A stretch of 64,000 nt of DNA from Streptacidiphilus melanogenes (GCF_000787835.1 NZ_BBPP01000022.1:62001-126000); one strand, 5' to 3'; counted from the stretch's first letter, positions 25,529-34,568 are shown. Program-made: numbers and translations. The notes: generated by a model not told the origin, from the letters alone.

Positions 25529-26632
25529 CTACTCCTCGATGAGGAGCTTCTCCCGCAGCTGAGCCAGCGTGCGGGCGAGCAACCGGGAGACGTGCATCTG
25601 CGAGATGCCGACCTCGGCCGCGATCTGCGACTGCGTCATGTTGCGGAAGAACCGCAGCACCAGGATCCGCTGCTCGCGCTGCGGCAGCTGCGCCAGCAGC
25701 GGCTTCAGGGACTCCCGGTACTCGACGCCCTCCAGGGCGTCGTCCTCCGCGCCGAGTGTGTCCGCGACCGCGGGCGACTCGTCGTCGGTGTCCGGGACGT
25801 CCAGCGAGAGCGTGCTGTACGCGTTCGCGGACTCCAGGCCCTCCAGCACCTCCTCCTCGGAGATGCCGAGGTGCTCCGCCAGCTCGTGCACCGTCGGCGA
25901 GCGCCCGTGCCGCTGGGAGAGCTCGCTCGTCGCCGTGGTGAGCGAGAGCCGCAGCTCCTGGAGGCGGCGCGGGACCCGGACGGCCCAGCCCTTGTCACGG
26001 AAGTGGCGCTTGATCTCGCCGACGATCGTCGGGGTCGCGTAGGTGGAGAACTCGACGCCGCGCTCCGGGTCGAACCGGTCCACCGACTTGATCAGGCCGA
26101 TGGTGGCGACCTGCGTCAGGTCGTCCAGCGGTTCGCCGCGGTTGCGGAAGCGGCGGGCCAGGTGCTCGACCAGCGGGATGTGCATGCGCACCAGCTGGTT
26201 CCGCAGTTCCACCCGCTCCGGGGACCCCTCGGGCAGCTGTGCGAGCCGCACGAAGAGGGCGCGGGCGGCCTCGCGGTCCGGCGCGCTGTGACGCTGCGGC
26301 GCGGCCGTGCGCGCACCGCCGGGACCCCACGGCTCGGCCGGCTTCCCGTCCCCGCCCTCGACGCCGCCCTCGGCGTCGTCCTCGTGGTCCTCGTGCACGA
26401 GGAGGACGTCGTCGGTGTCCTCCGCGCCTTCGGTGTCCTCGGTTTCGAGCTCCACATCGGCCGGCCCGTCGTCGGCGGGCCGCGCCTGCTCGGCCTCGGG
26501 GGCCGGGCGGGCGTCGGCGCGCTCGGGGTCGTCCGCGAACACCCTTGCCTCCGTCTGCTTCTGGTCGCTGGCGTCCGCCTGGGCGGGCACGTGGGCCCGG
26601 TCCGTTCCGGGCCGGTGGTTGAGGTCTCTCAC
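25529..26632 (-). CDS. sigH: SigB/SigF-type stress sigma factor, SigH-like
   Basis: A 367-residue group 3 sigma factor. Residues about 1-110 are a long acidic, low-complexity extension. Region 2 follows (LTQVATIGLIKSVDRFDPERGVEFSTYATPTIVGEIKRHFRDKGW, residues roughly 170-210), then region 3 (VPRRLQELRLSL) and region 4 with the helix-turn-helix MTQSQIAAEVGISQMHVSRLLA. The long extension and the anti-sigma gene just upstream agree with S. coelicolor SigH, made in several forms during osmotic stress and differentiation. Starts at GTG 26632; internal starts within the extension could give shorter forms. Confidence 0.9.
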   Translation of the reverse strand: MRDLNHRPGTDRAHVPAQADASDQKQTEARVFADDPERADARPAPEAEQARPADDGPADVELETEDTEGAEDTDDVLLVHEDHEDDAEGGVEGGDGKPAEPWGPGGARTAAPQRHSAPDREAARALFVRLAQLPEGSPERVELRNQLVRMHIPLVEHLARRFRNRGEPLDDLTQVATIGLIKSVDRFDPERGVEFSTYATPTIVGEIKRHFRDKGWAVRVPRRLQELRLSLTTATSELSQRHGRSPTVHELAEHLGISEEEVLEGLESANAYSTLSLDVPDTDDESPAVADTLGAEDDALEGVEYRESLKPLLAQLPQREQRILVLRFFRNMTQSQIAAEVGISQMHVSRLLARTLAQLREKLLIEE

Positions 26633-26660
26633 GGCGATCCCCCGCTCCCGTCTCCTCGCG

Positions 26661-27212
26661 TCACGGCTGGCCGGGGCCGGCCCCGCGCTTCTTGTGCAGG
26701 CTGATGGTCACCGTCTTGTCCGGCTCGACGGTCGACTCCACCTCGCCGGCCAGCGCGGAGAGCACCGTCCAGGCGAAGGTGTCGCGTTCGGGCGCGCGCC
26801 CGTCCGTCGTCGGGGCGGAGACGGTCACCTTGAGCGAGTCGCCGACCAGTCTGAACATGCAGCTGAGGACCGAGCCGGGCACGGCCTGCTGGAGCAGGAT
26901 CGCGCAGGCCTCGTCCACCGCGATGCGCAGGTCCTCGATCTCGTCGAGCGTGAAGTCGAGCCGAGCCGCGAGACCGGCCGTCGCGGTTCGCAGAACCGAG
27001 AGGTAGGCGCCCGCCGCGGGCAGTCGGACCTCGACGAAGTCCTGCGCGTCGGGCTCGCCGTCGATCTGGGACACCCTCACCTCCGAGCTGTTCCGTGCCG
27101 TGCTGTGCATGTGGCTGTCCGTATGGCTGATTGGTGCCGTGACCGGTGACGCTACCGCGATCGCGAGCGTCGTGTCGCCCATCCGGCTACCCCGGGCTTG
27201 CTGGTGACTCAT
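26661..27212 (-). CDS. RsbW-like anti-sigma factor (PrsH/UshX type)
   Basis: A 183-residue protein with a GHKL-like fold: VEVRLPAAGAYLSVLRT (strand-helix start), LDEIEDLRIAVDEACAILLQQ (degenerate N-box) and a C-terminal TVTISLHKKRG strand. The Asn expected in the N-box (ExxxN) and the glycine-rich ATP lid are not evident, so kinase activity is doubtful, while sigma binding may be kept. It is 28 nt upstream of sigH on the same strand, as I recall for the S. coelicolor prsH-sigH pair. The ATG at 27212 is preceded by GGAGA; internal methionines at MGDTTLA and MHSTARN are alternatives. Confidence 0.85.
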   Translation of the reverse strand: MSHQQARGSRMGDTTLAIAVASPVTAPISHTDSHMHSTARNSSEVRVSQIDGEPDAQDFVEVRLPAAGAYLSVLRTATAGLAARLDFTLDEIEDLRIAVDEACAILLQQAVPGSVLSCMFRLVGDSLKVTVSAPTTDGRAPERDTFAWTVLSALAGEVESTVEPDKTVTISLHKKRGAGPGQP

Positions 27213-27265
27213 AGTAGGTCTCCATATACGCACCGTGGCAATGGTGGTGGCGAAATCAGGAGAAA

Positions 27266-27736
27266 TCAGCTGCCGAGCTCGGCCAGGGCCGCCCCGCTCA
27301 GCCGGTACACCGTCCACTCGTCCATGGGCGCCGCGCCCAGCGACCGGTAGAACGCGATCGAGGGCTCGTTCCAGTCCAGCACCGACCACTCCAGCCGCCC
27401 GTAGCCGCGTTCCACGCAGATGCGGGCCAGCTCCGTCAGCAGGGCCCTGCCGTGGCCGCCGCCGCGCGCCTGGGGGCGGACGTAGAGGTCCTCCAGGTAG
27501 ACGCCGTGGGTCCCCGTCCAGGTGGAGAAGTTCCGGAACCAGAGCGCGAACCCGACCGTCCGGCCCGACTCGTCCTCGGCGACGTGCGCGAACGCGGCGG
27601 GGTGCGCGCAGAACAGCGCGTCGTGCAACTGCTGCTCCGTGGCCTTCGCCTCGGCGAGCGACTTCTCGTAGTCCGCGAGCTCGCGCACCATCGCGTGGAT
27701 CTCGGGGACGTCGGCGGGGACGGCGGGTCGGATCAT
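27266..27736 (-). CDS. GNAT acetyltransferase, SSAT/thialysine-type
   Basis: A 156-residue acetyltransferase. The order YEKSLAEAK, YLEDLYVRPQARGGGHGRALL and VLDWNEPSIAFYRSLGA closely follows the spermidine/spermine and thialysine N-acetyltransferase family (SAT1/SAT2 in animals). It probably acetylates a primary amine such as a diamine or lysine analogue. A TAGGCT -10 element ends 6 nt before the ATG. Confidence 0.9.
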   Translation of the reverse strand: MIRPAVPADVPEIHAMVRELADYEKSLAEAKATEQQLHDALFCAHPAAFAHVAEDESGRTVGFALWFRNFSTWTGTHGVYLEDLYVRPQARGGGHGRALLTELARICVERGYGRLEWSVLDWNEPSIAFYRSLGAAPMDEWTVYRLSGAALAELGS

Positions 27737-27742
27737 GTCTGA

Positions 27743-27748
27743 AGCCTA
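27743..27748 (-). promoter_or_regulatory. -10 element of the SSAT-like gene
   Basis: TAGGCT (minus strand) ends 6 nt before the ATG at 27736. Confidence 0.5.
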
Positions 27749-27802
27749 AGCGAGGGGACTGACGGAGCGGACCGACGCGGAGGAGCGGATGGGAGCCGGC
27801 GC

Positions 27803-28072
27803 TCAGACGAGCCGCTGGTCCTCGTAACACCAGCGCCAGCTCTCCCCGGGCTCGTGGCTGCGCATGACCGCGTGCCCGGTCCGCCGGTGGTGCTCGGCAG
27901 CCCAGCGTCCCGGCGTGGAGTCGCAGCAGCCGACGTGCCCGCAGTGCAGGCACAGGCGCAACGCGACGGAGCGCTGCCCGAGCTCCGCGCAGTGCGGACA
28001 GCCGTCGGTCGCCGCCGCCGGCTCGGGGGCCGGCAGCTCCGCGAGGTGCGTGCAGGGGCGGGAGGGGGACAT
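27803..28072 (-). CDS. UBP-type zinc finger protein
   Basis: An 89-residue protein made of one zf-UBP domain. The zinc ligands are arranged as CTHL, CPHC, CLHCGHVGCCDS, then HHRRTGHAVMRS and a C-terminal WRWCYED. In eukaryotes this fold binds ubiquitin tails. In actinobacteria it stands alone, and its role is unknown to me. The ATG at 28072 is preferred over a GTG 10 codons upstream because TACCCT lies 7 nt before it. It is divergent from the antiporter gene. Confidence 0.85.
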   Translation of the reverse strand: MSPSRPCTHLAELPAPEPAAATDGCPHCAELGQRSVALRLCLHCGHVGCCDSTPGRWAAEHHRRTGHAVMRSHEPGESWRWCYEDQRLV

Positions 28073-28079
28073 GGCCTCC

Positions 28080-28085
28080 AGGGTA
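28080..28085 (-). promoter_or_regulatory. -10 element of the zinc finger gene
   Basis: TACCCT (minus strand) ends 7 nt before the ATG at 28072. Confidence 0.45.
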
Positions 28086-28122
28086 CGGGGCCGGGTGCGC
28101 ACCGGTGTGGTTCTGTGTCGCT

Positions 28123-29730
28123 ATGTCCCTGAGCAGTCCCAGCGCCCTCTTCGTTCTGGTCGCGGGCAGCACCGCGGTCGCGGGCGTGGCCCGCCGGTAC
28201 CGGCTCTCCGCGCCGTTGCTGCTCGTGGTGGCCGGCCTGGTCGCCTCCGAGGTGCCGGGCGTCCCGGACTACACGCTCGACCCGGAGATCGTGCTGCCGC
28301 TGGTGCTGCCACCGCTTCTCTACACCTCCGCCCAGGAGGCGTCCTACACCAGCATCCGCGCCAATCTGCGGCCGGTCGCGTTCCTGTCGGTCGGCTACGT
28401 CCTGTTCAGCACCGTGGCGATGGGCCTGGTCGCCCACGCGCTGATCCCGGCGATGCCGCTGCCGGTGGCCTTCGTCCTGGGCGCGGTGATCGCCCCGCCC
28501 GACGCGGTGGCGGCGACGGCCATCGCCCGCCGGGTCGGGCTGCCGGGCCGGCTCGTCTCGATCCTCCAGGGCGAGAGCCTCGTCAACGACGCGACCGCGA
28601 TCACCGCCTATCGGGTGGCGCTCGCGGCAGCGGTGGGTGAGGGCTTCTCCTTCGGCAGCGCGGTCGGCGAGTTCCTGCTGGCCGCACTGGGCGGGACGGC
28701 GGTCGGGCTGGTCCTGATGTGGCCGTTGCAGCGGCTGCGCGAACGGCTCGGCGACCCCCTGCTGAGCAACACCTTCTCCCTGCTCGTCCCCTTTGCCGCC
28801 TATGCGGCTGCGGAGGCGTTCCACGCCTCGGGCGTGATCGCGGTCGTGGTCGTCGGCCTCTACCTCGGCCACTACGCCAACTGCGTCGACTTCGCGCTGC
28901 GGCTGCAGGAGGAGGCGGTCTGGAAGATGGTGTCCTTCGTCCTGGAATCCGCGGTCTTCGCCCTGATCGGGCTGCAACTGCCGGTGGTCGTCCGCCAGTT
29001 GAACGGCTATTCGGTCGGGCAGCTGACCCTGTGGACGGCGGTGCTGCTGATCGCGTTGATCGGGCTGCGCTTCGTCTGGTCCTGGCCCGCGACGTACCTG
29101 CCGAGCCTGCTGAGTCGCCGCGTGCGCGAACGGGAGGGGCGACCGTCGTGGACCCGGCCGTTCGTCATCTCCTGGGCGGGCATGCGCGGCGTCGTCTCGC
29201 TGGCGGTGGCCTTCTCGATCCCGCTGACCACGCACGACGGCGCGCCCTTCCCGGAGCGCGACCTGGTGCTCTTCCTCGTGTTCGCGCTGGTGATCGGCAC
29301 CCTGCTGGTGCAGGGGCTGACCCTGCCCGCCGTCGTCCGCCACCTGCCGTTGGCGCCGTCGGACCCGGCGGCGGAGACCCTGCGCGAGGCGCAGGCCCAG
29401 TACGAGGCCTCGACCGCGGCGGAGGCCCGCCTGGACGAGCTCCTGCGGGATCCGCGCAACCGGGTCCCCCAGGTCCTGGAGTCCCGCCTCCGCAGGCTGC
29501 TGGAGCGCAGGCGCAACGCGGTCTGGGAACGCATGGGCGCGCCGGTCCACGAGGCGACGGGGGAGTCGGTGGACTCCGCGTTCCGCAGACTCGCCCGCGA
29601 GACCCTCGCCACGGAGCGCCGCGCCCTGGTCGCGCAGCGCGCGACGGGCCGCGTCGACGACGAACTGCTGCGCAAACTGGTACGCCGCCTGGACTTCGAG
29701 GAGGCCCTCCTGGAGCACACGGAGGAGTAG
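28123..29730 (+). CDS. Na+/H+ antiporter, CPA1 family
   Basis: A 535-residue protein with about 12 membrane helices in the first 400 residues and a 130-residue cytoplasmic tail rich in Arg and Glu. CPA1 landmarks are GAVIAPPDAVAATAIARR, QGESLVNDATAITAYRVAL and WAGMRGVVSLAVAFSIP. It exchanges cytoplasmic Na+ or K+ for protons, for pH and ion homeostasis. The ATG at 28123 begins the first helix; the in-frame GTG at 28105 adds MWFCVA and is less likely. It is monocistronic and followed by an intergenic palindrome element. Confidence 0.9.
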   Translation: MSLSSPSALFVLVAGSTAVAGVARRYRLSAPLLLVVAGLVASEVPGVPDYTLDPEIVLPLVLPPLLYTSAQEASYTSIRANLRPVAFLSVGYVLFSTVAMGLVAHALIPAMPLPVAFVLGAVIAPPDAVAATAIARRVGLPGRLVSILQGESLVNDATAITAYRVALAAAVGEGFSFGSAVGEFLLAALGGTAVGLVLMWPLQRLRERLGDPLLSNTFSLLVPFAAYAAAEAFHASGVIAVVVVGLYLGHYANCVDFALRLQEEAVWKMVSFVLESAVFALIGLQLPVVVRQLNGYSVGQLTLWTAVLLIALIGLRFVWSWPATYLPSLLSRRVREREGRPSWTRPFVISWAGMRGVVSLAVAFSIPLTTHDGAPFPERDLVLFLVFALVIGTLLVQGLTLPAVVRHLPLAPSDPAAETLREAQAQYEASTAAEARLDELLRDPRNRVPQVLESRLRRLLERRRNAVWERMGAPVHEATGESVDSAFRRLARETLATERRALVAQRATGRVDDELLRKLVRRLDFEEALLEHTEE

Positions 29731-29750
29731 CGGGACCGTCAGTGCAGCCC

Positions 29751-29910
29751 TCAGGGGCGCGAGGAGCTGCGCGACAGGCCACCGACGAGCAGACGGTCCT
29801 CAATGCACAGGGCCTTCCGCACGCCGGTGGTTGCTCGCGCCCACGCTGGGCGCGCCTCCCGGCCGAAGGCGGGGGAGGAGCCGCAAGTCGGCACGGCCCC
29901 GCGCCCCTGA
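29751..29910. repeat. Intergenic palindromic element, copy A
   Basis: A 160-nt element bounded by perfect 10-bp inverted ends (TCAGGGGCGC and GCGCCCCTGA). An inner imperfect palindrome is centred near 29806 (CCACCG ... CCGGTGG). It lies 20 nt after the antiporter stop. Related copies are at 35635, 39082 and 52864. Confidence 0.7.
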
Positions 29911-30018
29911 GGTGGTGCATGGCCCGGTGCGCGCGCGGTGCGTGCGCGGTCAGGGGGTGGGGCGAGTGTCGTTCCTGTGAGCGCCGCAGCCCGCAGCGCC
30001 AGGGACGAGGAGCCTGCC

Positions 30019-31251
30019 ATGGACCGCAGCATGCCGAAGAAGAAGATCCTGATCTCCGGTGCCAGCATTGCCGGGCCCGCACTCGCGCTGTGGCTGGGGC
30101 GGTGCGGTCACGACGTCACCGTCGTGGAGCGGGCCGCGGCCTTCCGTGAGGGTGGGGGTGCGGTCGACTACCGGGGGCGCGTGCACCGCACGGTGCTCGA
30201 GCGGATGGGCGTGCTCGACACGCTCCGCGGGCTGGACACGGGGATGGGCGAGCAGAGCCTGCTCGACCGGAGTGGACGCGAACTCCTGCGGCTCCCTGCC
30301 TCGTTCATGAGCGGGGAGCTGGAGGTGACCCGCGGCGACCTGGCCCGGACCCTCTACGAGGCGAGCCTGCCGGTCGCCCGGTACGTCTTCGGCGACACCG
30401 TCCGGGCCCTGACCGAGCACCCCGCCGGGGTCACCGTCGAGTTCGAGCGCGGTGAGACGCGGGAGTTCGACCTGGTGGTGGGCGCGGACGGGATCCACTC
30501 CACGACCCGTCGCCTGGTCTTCGGACCGGAGGAGCGCTTCCGCCGGGACTCCGGCTGGTACGTCGCGACCTTCTCCACCACCGCGCCGGCGCACCTCGGG
30601 CTGCGCGACCGGGGTGTGCTGTGGAACGACCCGGGGCGGATGGTCGGGCTGTCGAACCTCCTGGGCGAGGACGGCGCGATGATGGTCTTCCACGCGCCCG
30701 GGTTGGGGTTCGACCACCGGGACACCGCCCGTCAGCGGGAGATCGTCCGCGAGCGCTACGCGGACGCCGGATGGGAGGTCCCGTCGCTGCTGCCCTCGGC
30801 GGCGACCGCGCCGGACTTCTACTTCGACTCGCTCAGCCAGATCGTCATGGATCGCTGGTCCCACGGCCGGGTGGTGCTGCTCGGTGACGCGGCCTGGGCG
30901 CCGGCGCCGGGTGGGATGGGCAACGGCTTGGCCGTCGTGGGCGCCTACGTCCTGGCGGGCGAGCTGGCGACGGCACCCGACCACGCGACGGCGTTCGCCC
31001 GTTACGAGGAGCGAATGCGACCGTATGTGGCGAAGTGCCAGAAGCAGGGCGCGGGCGCGGGACGGTTCCTGGCGCCGGTCACGGGGAGGCAGCTGAAGCA
31101 GCGGAACCGCGTCTACCGTATGCTCTGCCACCGAACGATGCAGTCGTTCTTTGCGCGGCTGACGGTGAAGGCGGCCGAGGCCATCGAGCTTCCGGCGTAC
31201 GGGCTTCCGCTCCAGAGCCGACCCACGGCCGGGGTTGTCCCACAGTCGTAG
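30019..31251 (+). CDS. FAD-dependent monooxygenase (aromatic hydroxylase type)
   Basis: A 410-residue group A flavoprotein monooxygenase. The dinucleotide-binding loop is ILISGASIAGPALALWLGR, the middle motif is LVVGADGIHSTTRR, and the second FAD motif is VVLLGDAAWAPAPGGMGNGLA. The substrate is not predictable. Relatives include TetX-like and salicylate-hydroxylase-like enzymes and tailoring oxygenases. GAGGAG lies 7 nt before the ATG at 30019; an upstream in-frame GTG was rejected because it lacks a ribosome site. No biosynthetic partners are adjacent. Confidence 0.9.
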   Translation: MDRSMPKKKILISGASIAGPALALWLGRCGHDVTVVERAAAFREGGGAVDYRGRVHRTVLERMGVLDTLRGLDTGMGEQSLLDRSGRELLRLPASFMSGELEVTRGDLARTLYEASLPVARYVFGDTVRALTEHPAGVTVEFERGETREFDLVVGADGIHSTTRRLVFGPEERFRRDSGWYVATFSTTAPAHLGLRDRGVLWNDPGRMVGLSNLLGEDGAMMVFHAPGLGFDHRDTARQREIVRERYADAGWEVPSLLPSAATAPDFYFDSLSQIVMDRWSHGRVVLLGDAAWAPAPGGMGNGLAVVGAYVLAGELATAPDHATAFARYEERMRPYVAKCQKQGAGAGRFLAPVTGRQLKQRNRVYRMLCHRTMQSFFARLTVKAAEAIELPAYGLPLQSRPTAGVVPQS

Positions 31252-31435
31252 ACGAACCCTCAATCCCCCGGGCGGGGGACGCAGAAACCACCGAACGGCG
31301 GGCTACGCGCGTAAGAGCGCGCTGAGCTCGCCGTTTGTTCATCTGGAGGCCGCATCGGGGTCGGCTCCCTGTGAATCCGCTATTGACCTTGATTCGTCAA
31401 CCCTGGTTTGCTTTCGCCCCAGGTCGACCAGCAAC

Positions 31436-31449
31436 CACCACTAGTGGTG
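31436..31449. promoter_or_regulatory. 14-bp palindrome in the promoter region of the secreted protein
   Basis: CACCACTAGTGGTG is a perfect palindrome inside the 332-nt gap 31252-31583. The same gap holds TTGATTCGTCAA (31389-31400) and is A+T-richer than its surroundings. Besides this putative promoter and operator, I see nothing in the gap. The palindrome lies about 135 nt upstream of the start codon. Confidence 0.35.
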
Positions 31450-31583
31450 ACACCCAGCCAATTCTGTTCAGTGCGCGTTGAGTTGGCAGGGGTGGTCTGG
31501 GCAGGCCTGCGAGTTCTCCCAGGGCAAGCGGACGCGCGTCCCCAGCTTCACCGCGTCCGCGACAAGAGAGGATCACTCCCCAC

Positions 31584-33371
31584 ATGCGCAACTCCCGCTT
31601 CCGAGGCCCGGCGCTCGCCGGCATAGCCTCGCTGTCCCTCGCCGCGGCAGGGCTTGCCCTCGCCGCCTCGCCGGCGCAGGCCTCCAGCGGTGGTCACCGG
31701 GTCTCCGGCCAGGCTCACCACAACGCGGCGATGGTCGGCGCCAACGCCGCCATCAACAACGAGTTCAACCCGTTCAGCTCCTCGCTCAACACCAGCAAGG
31801 TCCCGGGCATCAAGCAGTACGAGGCCAAGCAGCGCAACCGCATCGCGCACCAGGCGACCGCGGCGGCCACCGGCCAGGAGACCCTCTCCTACGGCGGCGG
31901 CACCGACGGCGTCGGCGTGATGGACAGTCACGTCAAGGTCTACCTGGTCTACTACGGCACCCAGTGGGGCACCCAGAGCACCAACAGCAGCGGCGACTCC
32001 ACCTTCAGCGGTGACGTCGACGGCGCCGCTCCGGTCGCCCAGGAGATGTTCAAGGGCATCGGCACCGGTGGCGAGACCTGGTCGGCCGACCTGACGCAGT
32101 GGTGCGACGGTCCGAACGTCTCCTCCGGCGCGACCTCCTGCCCGAGCAACGCCAGCTTCGTGCCGTACCAGAGCGGTGGCGTGCTGTCCGGCGTCTGGTA
32201 CGACAACTCGGGCGCCGAGCCGACCAACGCGACCGGCAACCAGCTGGCCCAGGAGGCCGTCAAGGCCGCCGGCCACTTCGGCAACACGACCTCCGCGTCG
32301 AACCGCTACTCGTACTACGTGATCCTCTCGCCCCACGGCACCGACCCGGACGGCTACCAGGACCCGAACACCGGCTACTGCGCCTGGCACGACTACAACG
32401 GTGACACCACCCTCACCGGTGGCGCGGCCTCGTCGCCCTACGGCGACATCGCCTTCTCCAACCAGCCGTACAACATGGACGCCGGCCAGAACTGCGGCGT
32501 CGGCTTCGTCAACGGCTCGGGCTCGGCCGGTGAGCTGGACGGCTACACGATGACCCTGGGTCACGAGTGGCACGAGATGATGTCGGACACGTACCCGGCG
32601 GGTGGTTGGACCAACCACGTCTCCGGCTCGTCCTACAACGGCCAGGAGAACTCCGACGAGTGCGCGTGGCTGCAGCCCGGCACCACCGGCGGCGCCGCCG
32701 ACGTGACCATGGGCACCGGCACCTTCGCCGAGCAGGCCAGCTGGTCGAACGACACCAACTCCTGCGCCATCTCGCACACCATCCTCACCCACGGTGGCGG
32801 CACCACCAACACCGTCACGGTGACCAACCCGGGCACCCAGACCGGCACCGTCGGCACCGCCGCCTCGCTGCAGATCAGCGGCTCCGACTCGGCCTCGGGC
32901 CAGACCCTGACCTACTCCGCGACCGGTCTCCCGGCCGGCCTGTCGATCTCCTCGACCGGCCTGATCTCCGGCACCCCGACCACCGCGGGCACCTCCTCGG
33001 TGACCGTCACGGCGAAGGACACCACGGGCGCCACCGGCACCACCACCTTCTCCTGGACCGAGAACAGCTCGGGCGGCACGGGCGGCTGCACCAGCACCGG
33101 CCAGAAGCTGGGCAACCCCGGCTTCGAGACCGGCACCGCCTCGCCGTGGACACCACCTCCGGCGTCGTCAGCAACTCCAGCTCCGAGCCCGCCCACTCCG
33201 GCAGCTGGGACGCCTGGATGGACGGCTACGGCTCCACCCACACCGACACGGTCGCCCAGTCGGTTGCCGTCCCGGCCGGCTGCAGCGCGAACTTCTCGTT
33301 CTACCTGCACGTCGACACCGCCGAGACCACCAAGACCACGGCCTACGACACCCTCAAGGTCCAGGTCCTGA
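31584..33371 (+). CDS. Large secreted protein with putative Ig domain, frameshifted near its 3' end
   Basis: As it reads, 595 residues. A signal peptide ends near AQASSGG (about residue 34). The central domain contains [25 protein letters not shown] and ENSDECAW, which resembles secreted proteins with a putative metal site of the HEWAE...DKCAW kind; the HEWH spacing is one residue shorter than HExxH, so protease activity is uncertain. It is followed by a He_PIG-type Ig domain ([17 protein letters not shown]). At about base 33150 one base appears to be missing: the frame switches from ...[12 protein letters not shown] into proline-rich nonsense, while the proper continuation ([11 protein letters not shown]) is in the +2 frame. 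The native length would be about 659 residues. Confidence 0.75.
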   Translation: MRNSRFRGPALAGIASLSLAAAGLALAASPAQASSGGHRVSGQAHHNAAMVGANAAINNEFNPFSSSLNTSKVPGIKQYEAKQRNRIAHQATAAATGQETLSYGGGTDGVGVMDSHVKVYLVYYGTQWGTQSTNSSGDSTFSGDVDGAAPVAQEMFKGIGTGGETWSADLTQWCDGPNVSSGATSCPSNASFVPYQSGGVLSGVWYDNSGAEPTNATGNQLAQEAVKAAGHFGNTTSASNRYSYYVILSPHGTDPDGYQDPNTGYCAWHDYNGDTTLTGGAASSPYGDIAFSNQPYNMDAGQNCGVGFVNGSGSAGELDGYTMTLGHEWHEMMSDTYPAGGWTNHVSGSSYNGQENSDECAWLQPGTTGGAADVTMGTGTFAEQASWSNDTNSCAISHTILTHGGGTTNTVTVTNPGTQTGTVGTAASLQISGSDSASGQTLTYSATGLPAGLSISSTGLISGTPTTAGTSSVTVTAKDTTGATGTTTFSWTENSSGGTGGCTSTGQKLGNPGFETGTASPWTPPPASSATPAPSPPTPAAGTPGWTATAPPTPTRSPSRLPSRPAAARTSRSTCTSTPPRPPRPRPTTPSRSRS

Positions 33372-33562
33372 ACAGCCCCGGCACCGTGCTGAGCACCCTG
33401 GCGACCTACTCCAACCTGAACGCCGCCTCGGGCTACACCCAGCACTCCTTCGACCTGTCCAGCTACGCCGGACAGACCGTCACCCTGAAGTTCACCGGCA
33501 GCGAGGACTCCAGCGCCCAGACCAGCTTCGTCCTCGACGACACCGCGCTGAACGCCTCCTGA
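33150..33562 (+). pseudogene. Out-of-frame C-terminal jelly-roll domain of the secreted protein
   Basis: In the shifted frame the sequence reads on as [16 protein letters not shown], then [19 protein letters not shown], and ends [13 protein letters not shown] at a TGA. This is the usual C-terminal beta-sandwich (carbohydrate-binding-like) domain of secreted actinobacterial hydrolases, and it matches the NPGFETG start of the domain in the upstream frame. One inserted C in TGGAC(C)ACCACC would restore the gene. A real mutation, programmed shift or sequencing error cannot be told apart here. Confidence 0.7.
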
Positions 33563-33607
33563 GCTGACTGAGTCGCCACTGCTGTAACGGTTGTACGGTT
33601 CCAACGC

Positions 33608-33643
33608 GCGAGCGGAGACCGCCTGGGGGCGGCCTCCGCTCGC
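33608..33643. terminator. Bidirectional terminator
   Basis: A stem of 10 bp plus 5 bp with one mismatch (GCGAGCGGAG ... CTCCGCTCGC) lies between the convergent secreted-protein and Mak_N-cap genes. Confidence 0.75.
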
Positions 33644-33675
33644 TGCGTTTCCCGGGCCTTCTCCGGGACGCTCTC

Positions 33676-34230
33676 TCAGGCCCGCACCAGCACGCCGCGG
33701 ACGGCGGTGCCGTCGGCGAGCGTCCAGTCGGCGGTCACGGACCCGAGGGCGTCCGCCGGGGCCGCGCCCGCCTTCGGGACCCGCACGATCGCGACCGTGG
33801 GCTCCTGCTGCGCCTCGTCGGCCAGCTCGCTCGCCACGTTCGGATCCGCGGTGTCGCTCACACCCTGCATCTGCGGCTCGGCCAGGCCGCGCAGCAGCGC
33901 GGCCAACTGGGCCTGCAGCACCGGGTCGTGGACACCGTCGTAGAGCCAGCGGGTGCCGAGCACGCCGTGCTCGGAGGTGCCGATCAGCGCGTGCTCCGCG
34001 CCCGCCAGCGGCGCGCCGCGGTAGGTCATCGGCACGTGGTAGGCGGTCGGACCGTCGGTCACCACCATGAACTCGATCCCGACCTCACCCTCGGGGTCGT
34101 CGAGCCGGAATCCGCCGGCCCTGCGCAGGTCGGTCGTGCCGTCGCCCTGGTACCAGGGCTGCCGGGGCAGCCACTGCGCGAGCAGCTCCAGCTTGGTCGG
34201 GGTCATCGTGGTGTGGTGGATCATGGCCAT
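33676..34230 (-). CDS. Maltokinase N-terminal cap-like domain protein
   Basis: A 184-residue protein that looks like the cap domain of actinobacterial maltokinase standing alone: KLELLAQWLPRQPWYQG, the GIEFMVVTDG region, MTYRGAPLAGAEHALIGTSEHGVLGTRWLYDG. No kinase domain follows, so it cannot phosphorylate maltose by itself; the role is unknown. Starts at the ATG of MAMIHHTT. Confidence 0.85.
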   Translation of the reverse strand: MAMIHHTTMTPTKLELLAQWLPRQPWYQGDGTTDLRRAGGFRLDDPEGEVGIEFMVVTDGPTAYHVPMTYRGAPLAGAEHALIGTSEHGVLGTRWLYDGVHDPVLQAQLAALLRGLAEPQMQGVSDTADPNVASELADEAQQEPTVAIVRVPKAGAAPADALGSVTADWTLADGTAVRGVLVRA

Positions 34231-34473
34231 ACGTGTGCTCCTCGGTGTTCGAAGACGGGGCGAGGACAGGGTGGCGGCTGGGCGACGACAGGATGACTGC
34301 CACGTGATGACGGGGAAGGGCCCGACCGACTGCGCGGCCGAGCCCTTGGTTGCGACGTTCGAGGGCCGCAGCTCCGTGTCGACGCCTCATCAAGACCCTA
34401 CGCCAGGCCGTCGACGCCAACCAGCATGCCCGGCATGAACCTGACCACAGCGCACGGTCGTCGGGACGCGGAA

Positions 34474-34546
34474 AGGGCCCAGCCGGAGAACGGCTGAGCC
34501 CCTGCGCTGACTGCCCCTGGGCTGCGCGAGGACCGCCCTCGCGCAG
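34474..34546 (-). terminator. Two hairpins downstream of sodN
   Basis: A 10-bp perfect stem (CTGCGCGAGG and complement, 34522-34546) and a 10-bp stem with one mismatch (34475-34502) follow the sodN stop. The rest of the 338-nt gap down to 34231 shows no gene. Confidence 0.65.
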
Positions 34547-34568
34547 ACCTGGGTTCGAGACCGGAAGG

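Noticed and set aside
28105-28122. GTG start giving a longer antiporter N-terminus
   Set aside because: The ATG at 28123 begins at the first helix; the extra MWFCVA has no ribosome site support.
34520-34565. tRNA-like GGTTCGAGACC T-loop segment
   Set aside because: No acceptor, D-arm or anticodon stem can be built around it; the stem nearby is the sodN terminator.
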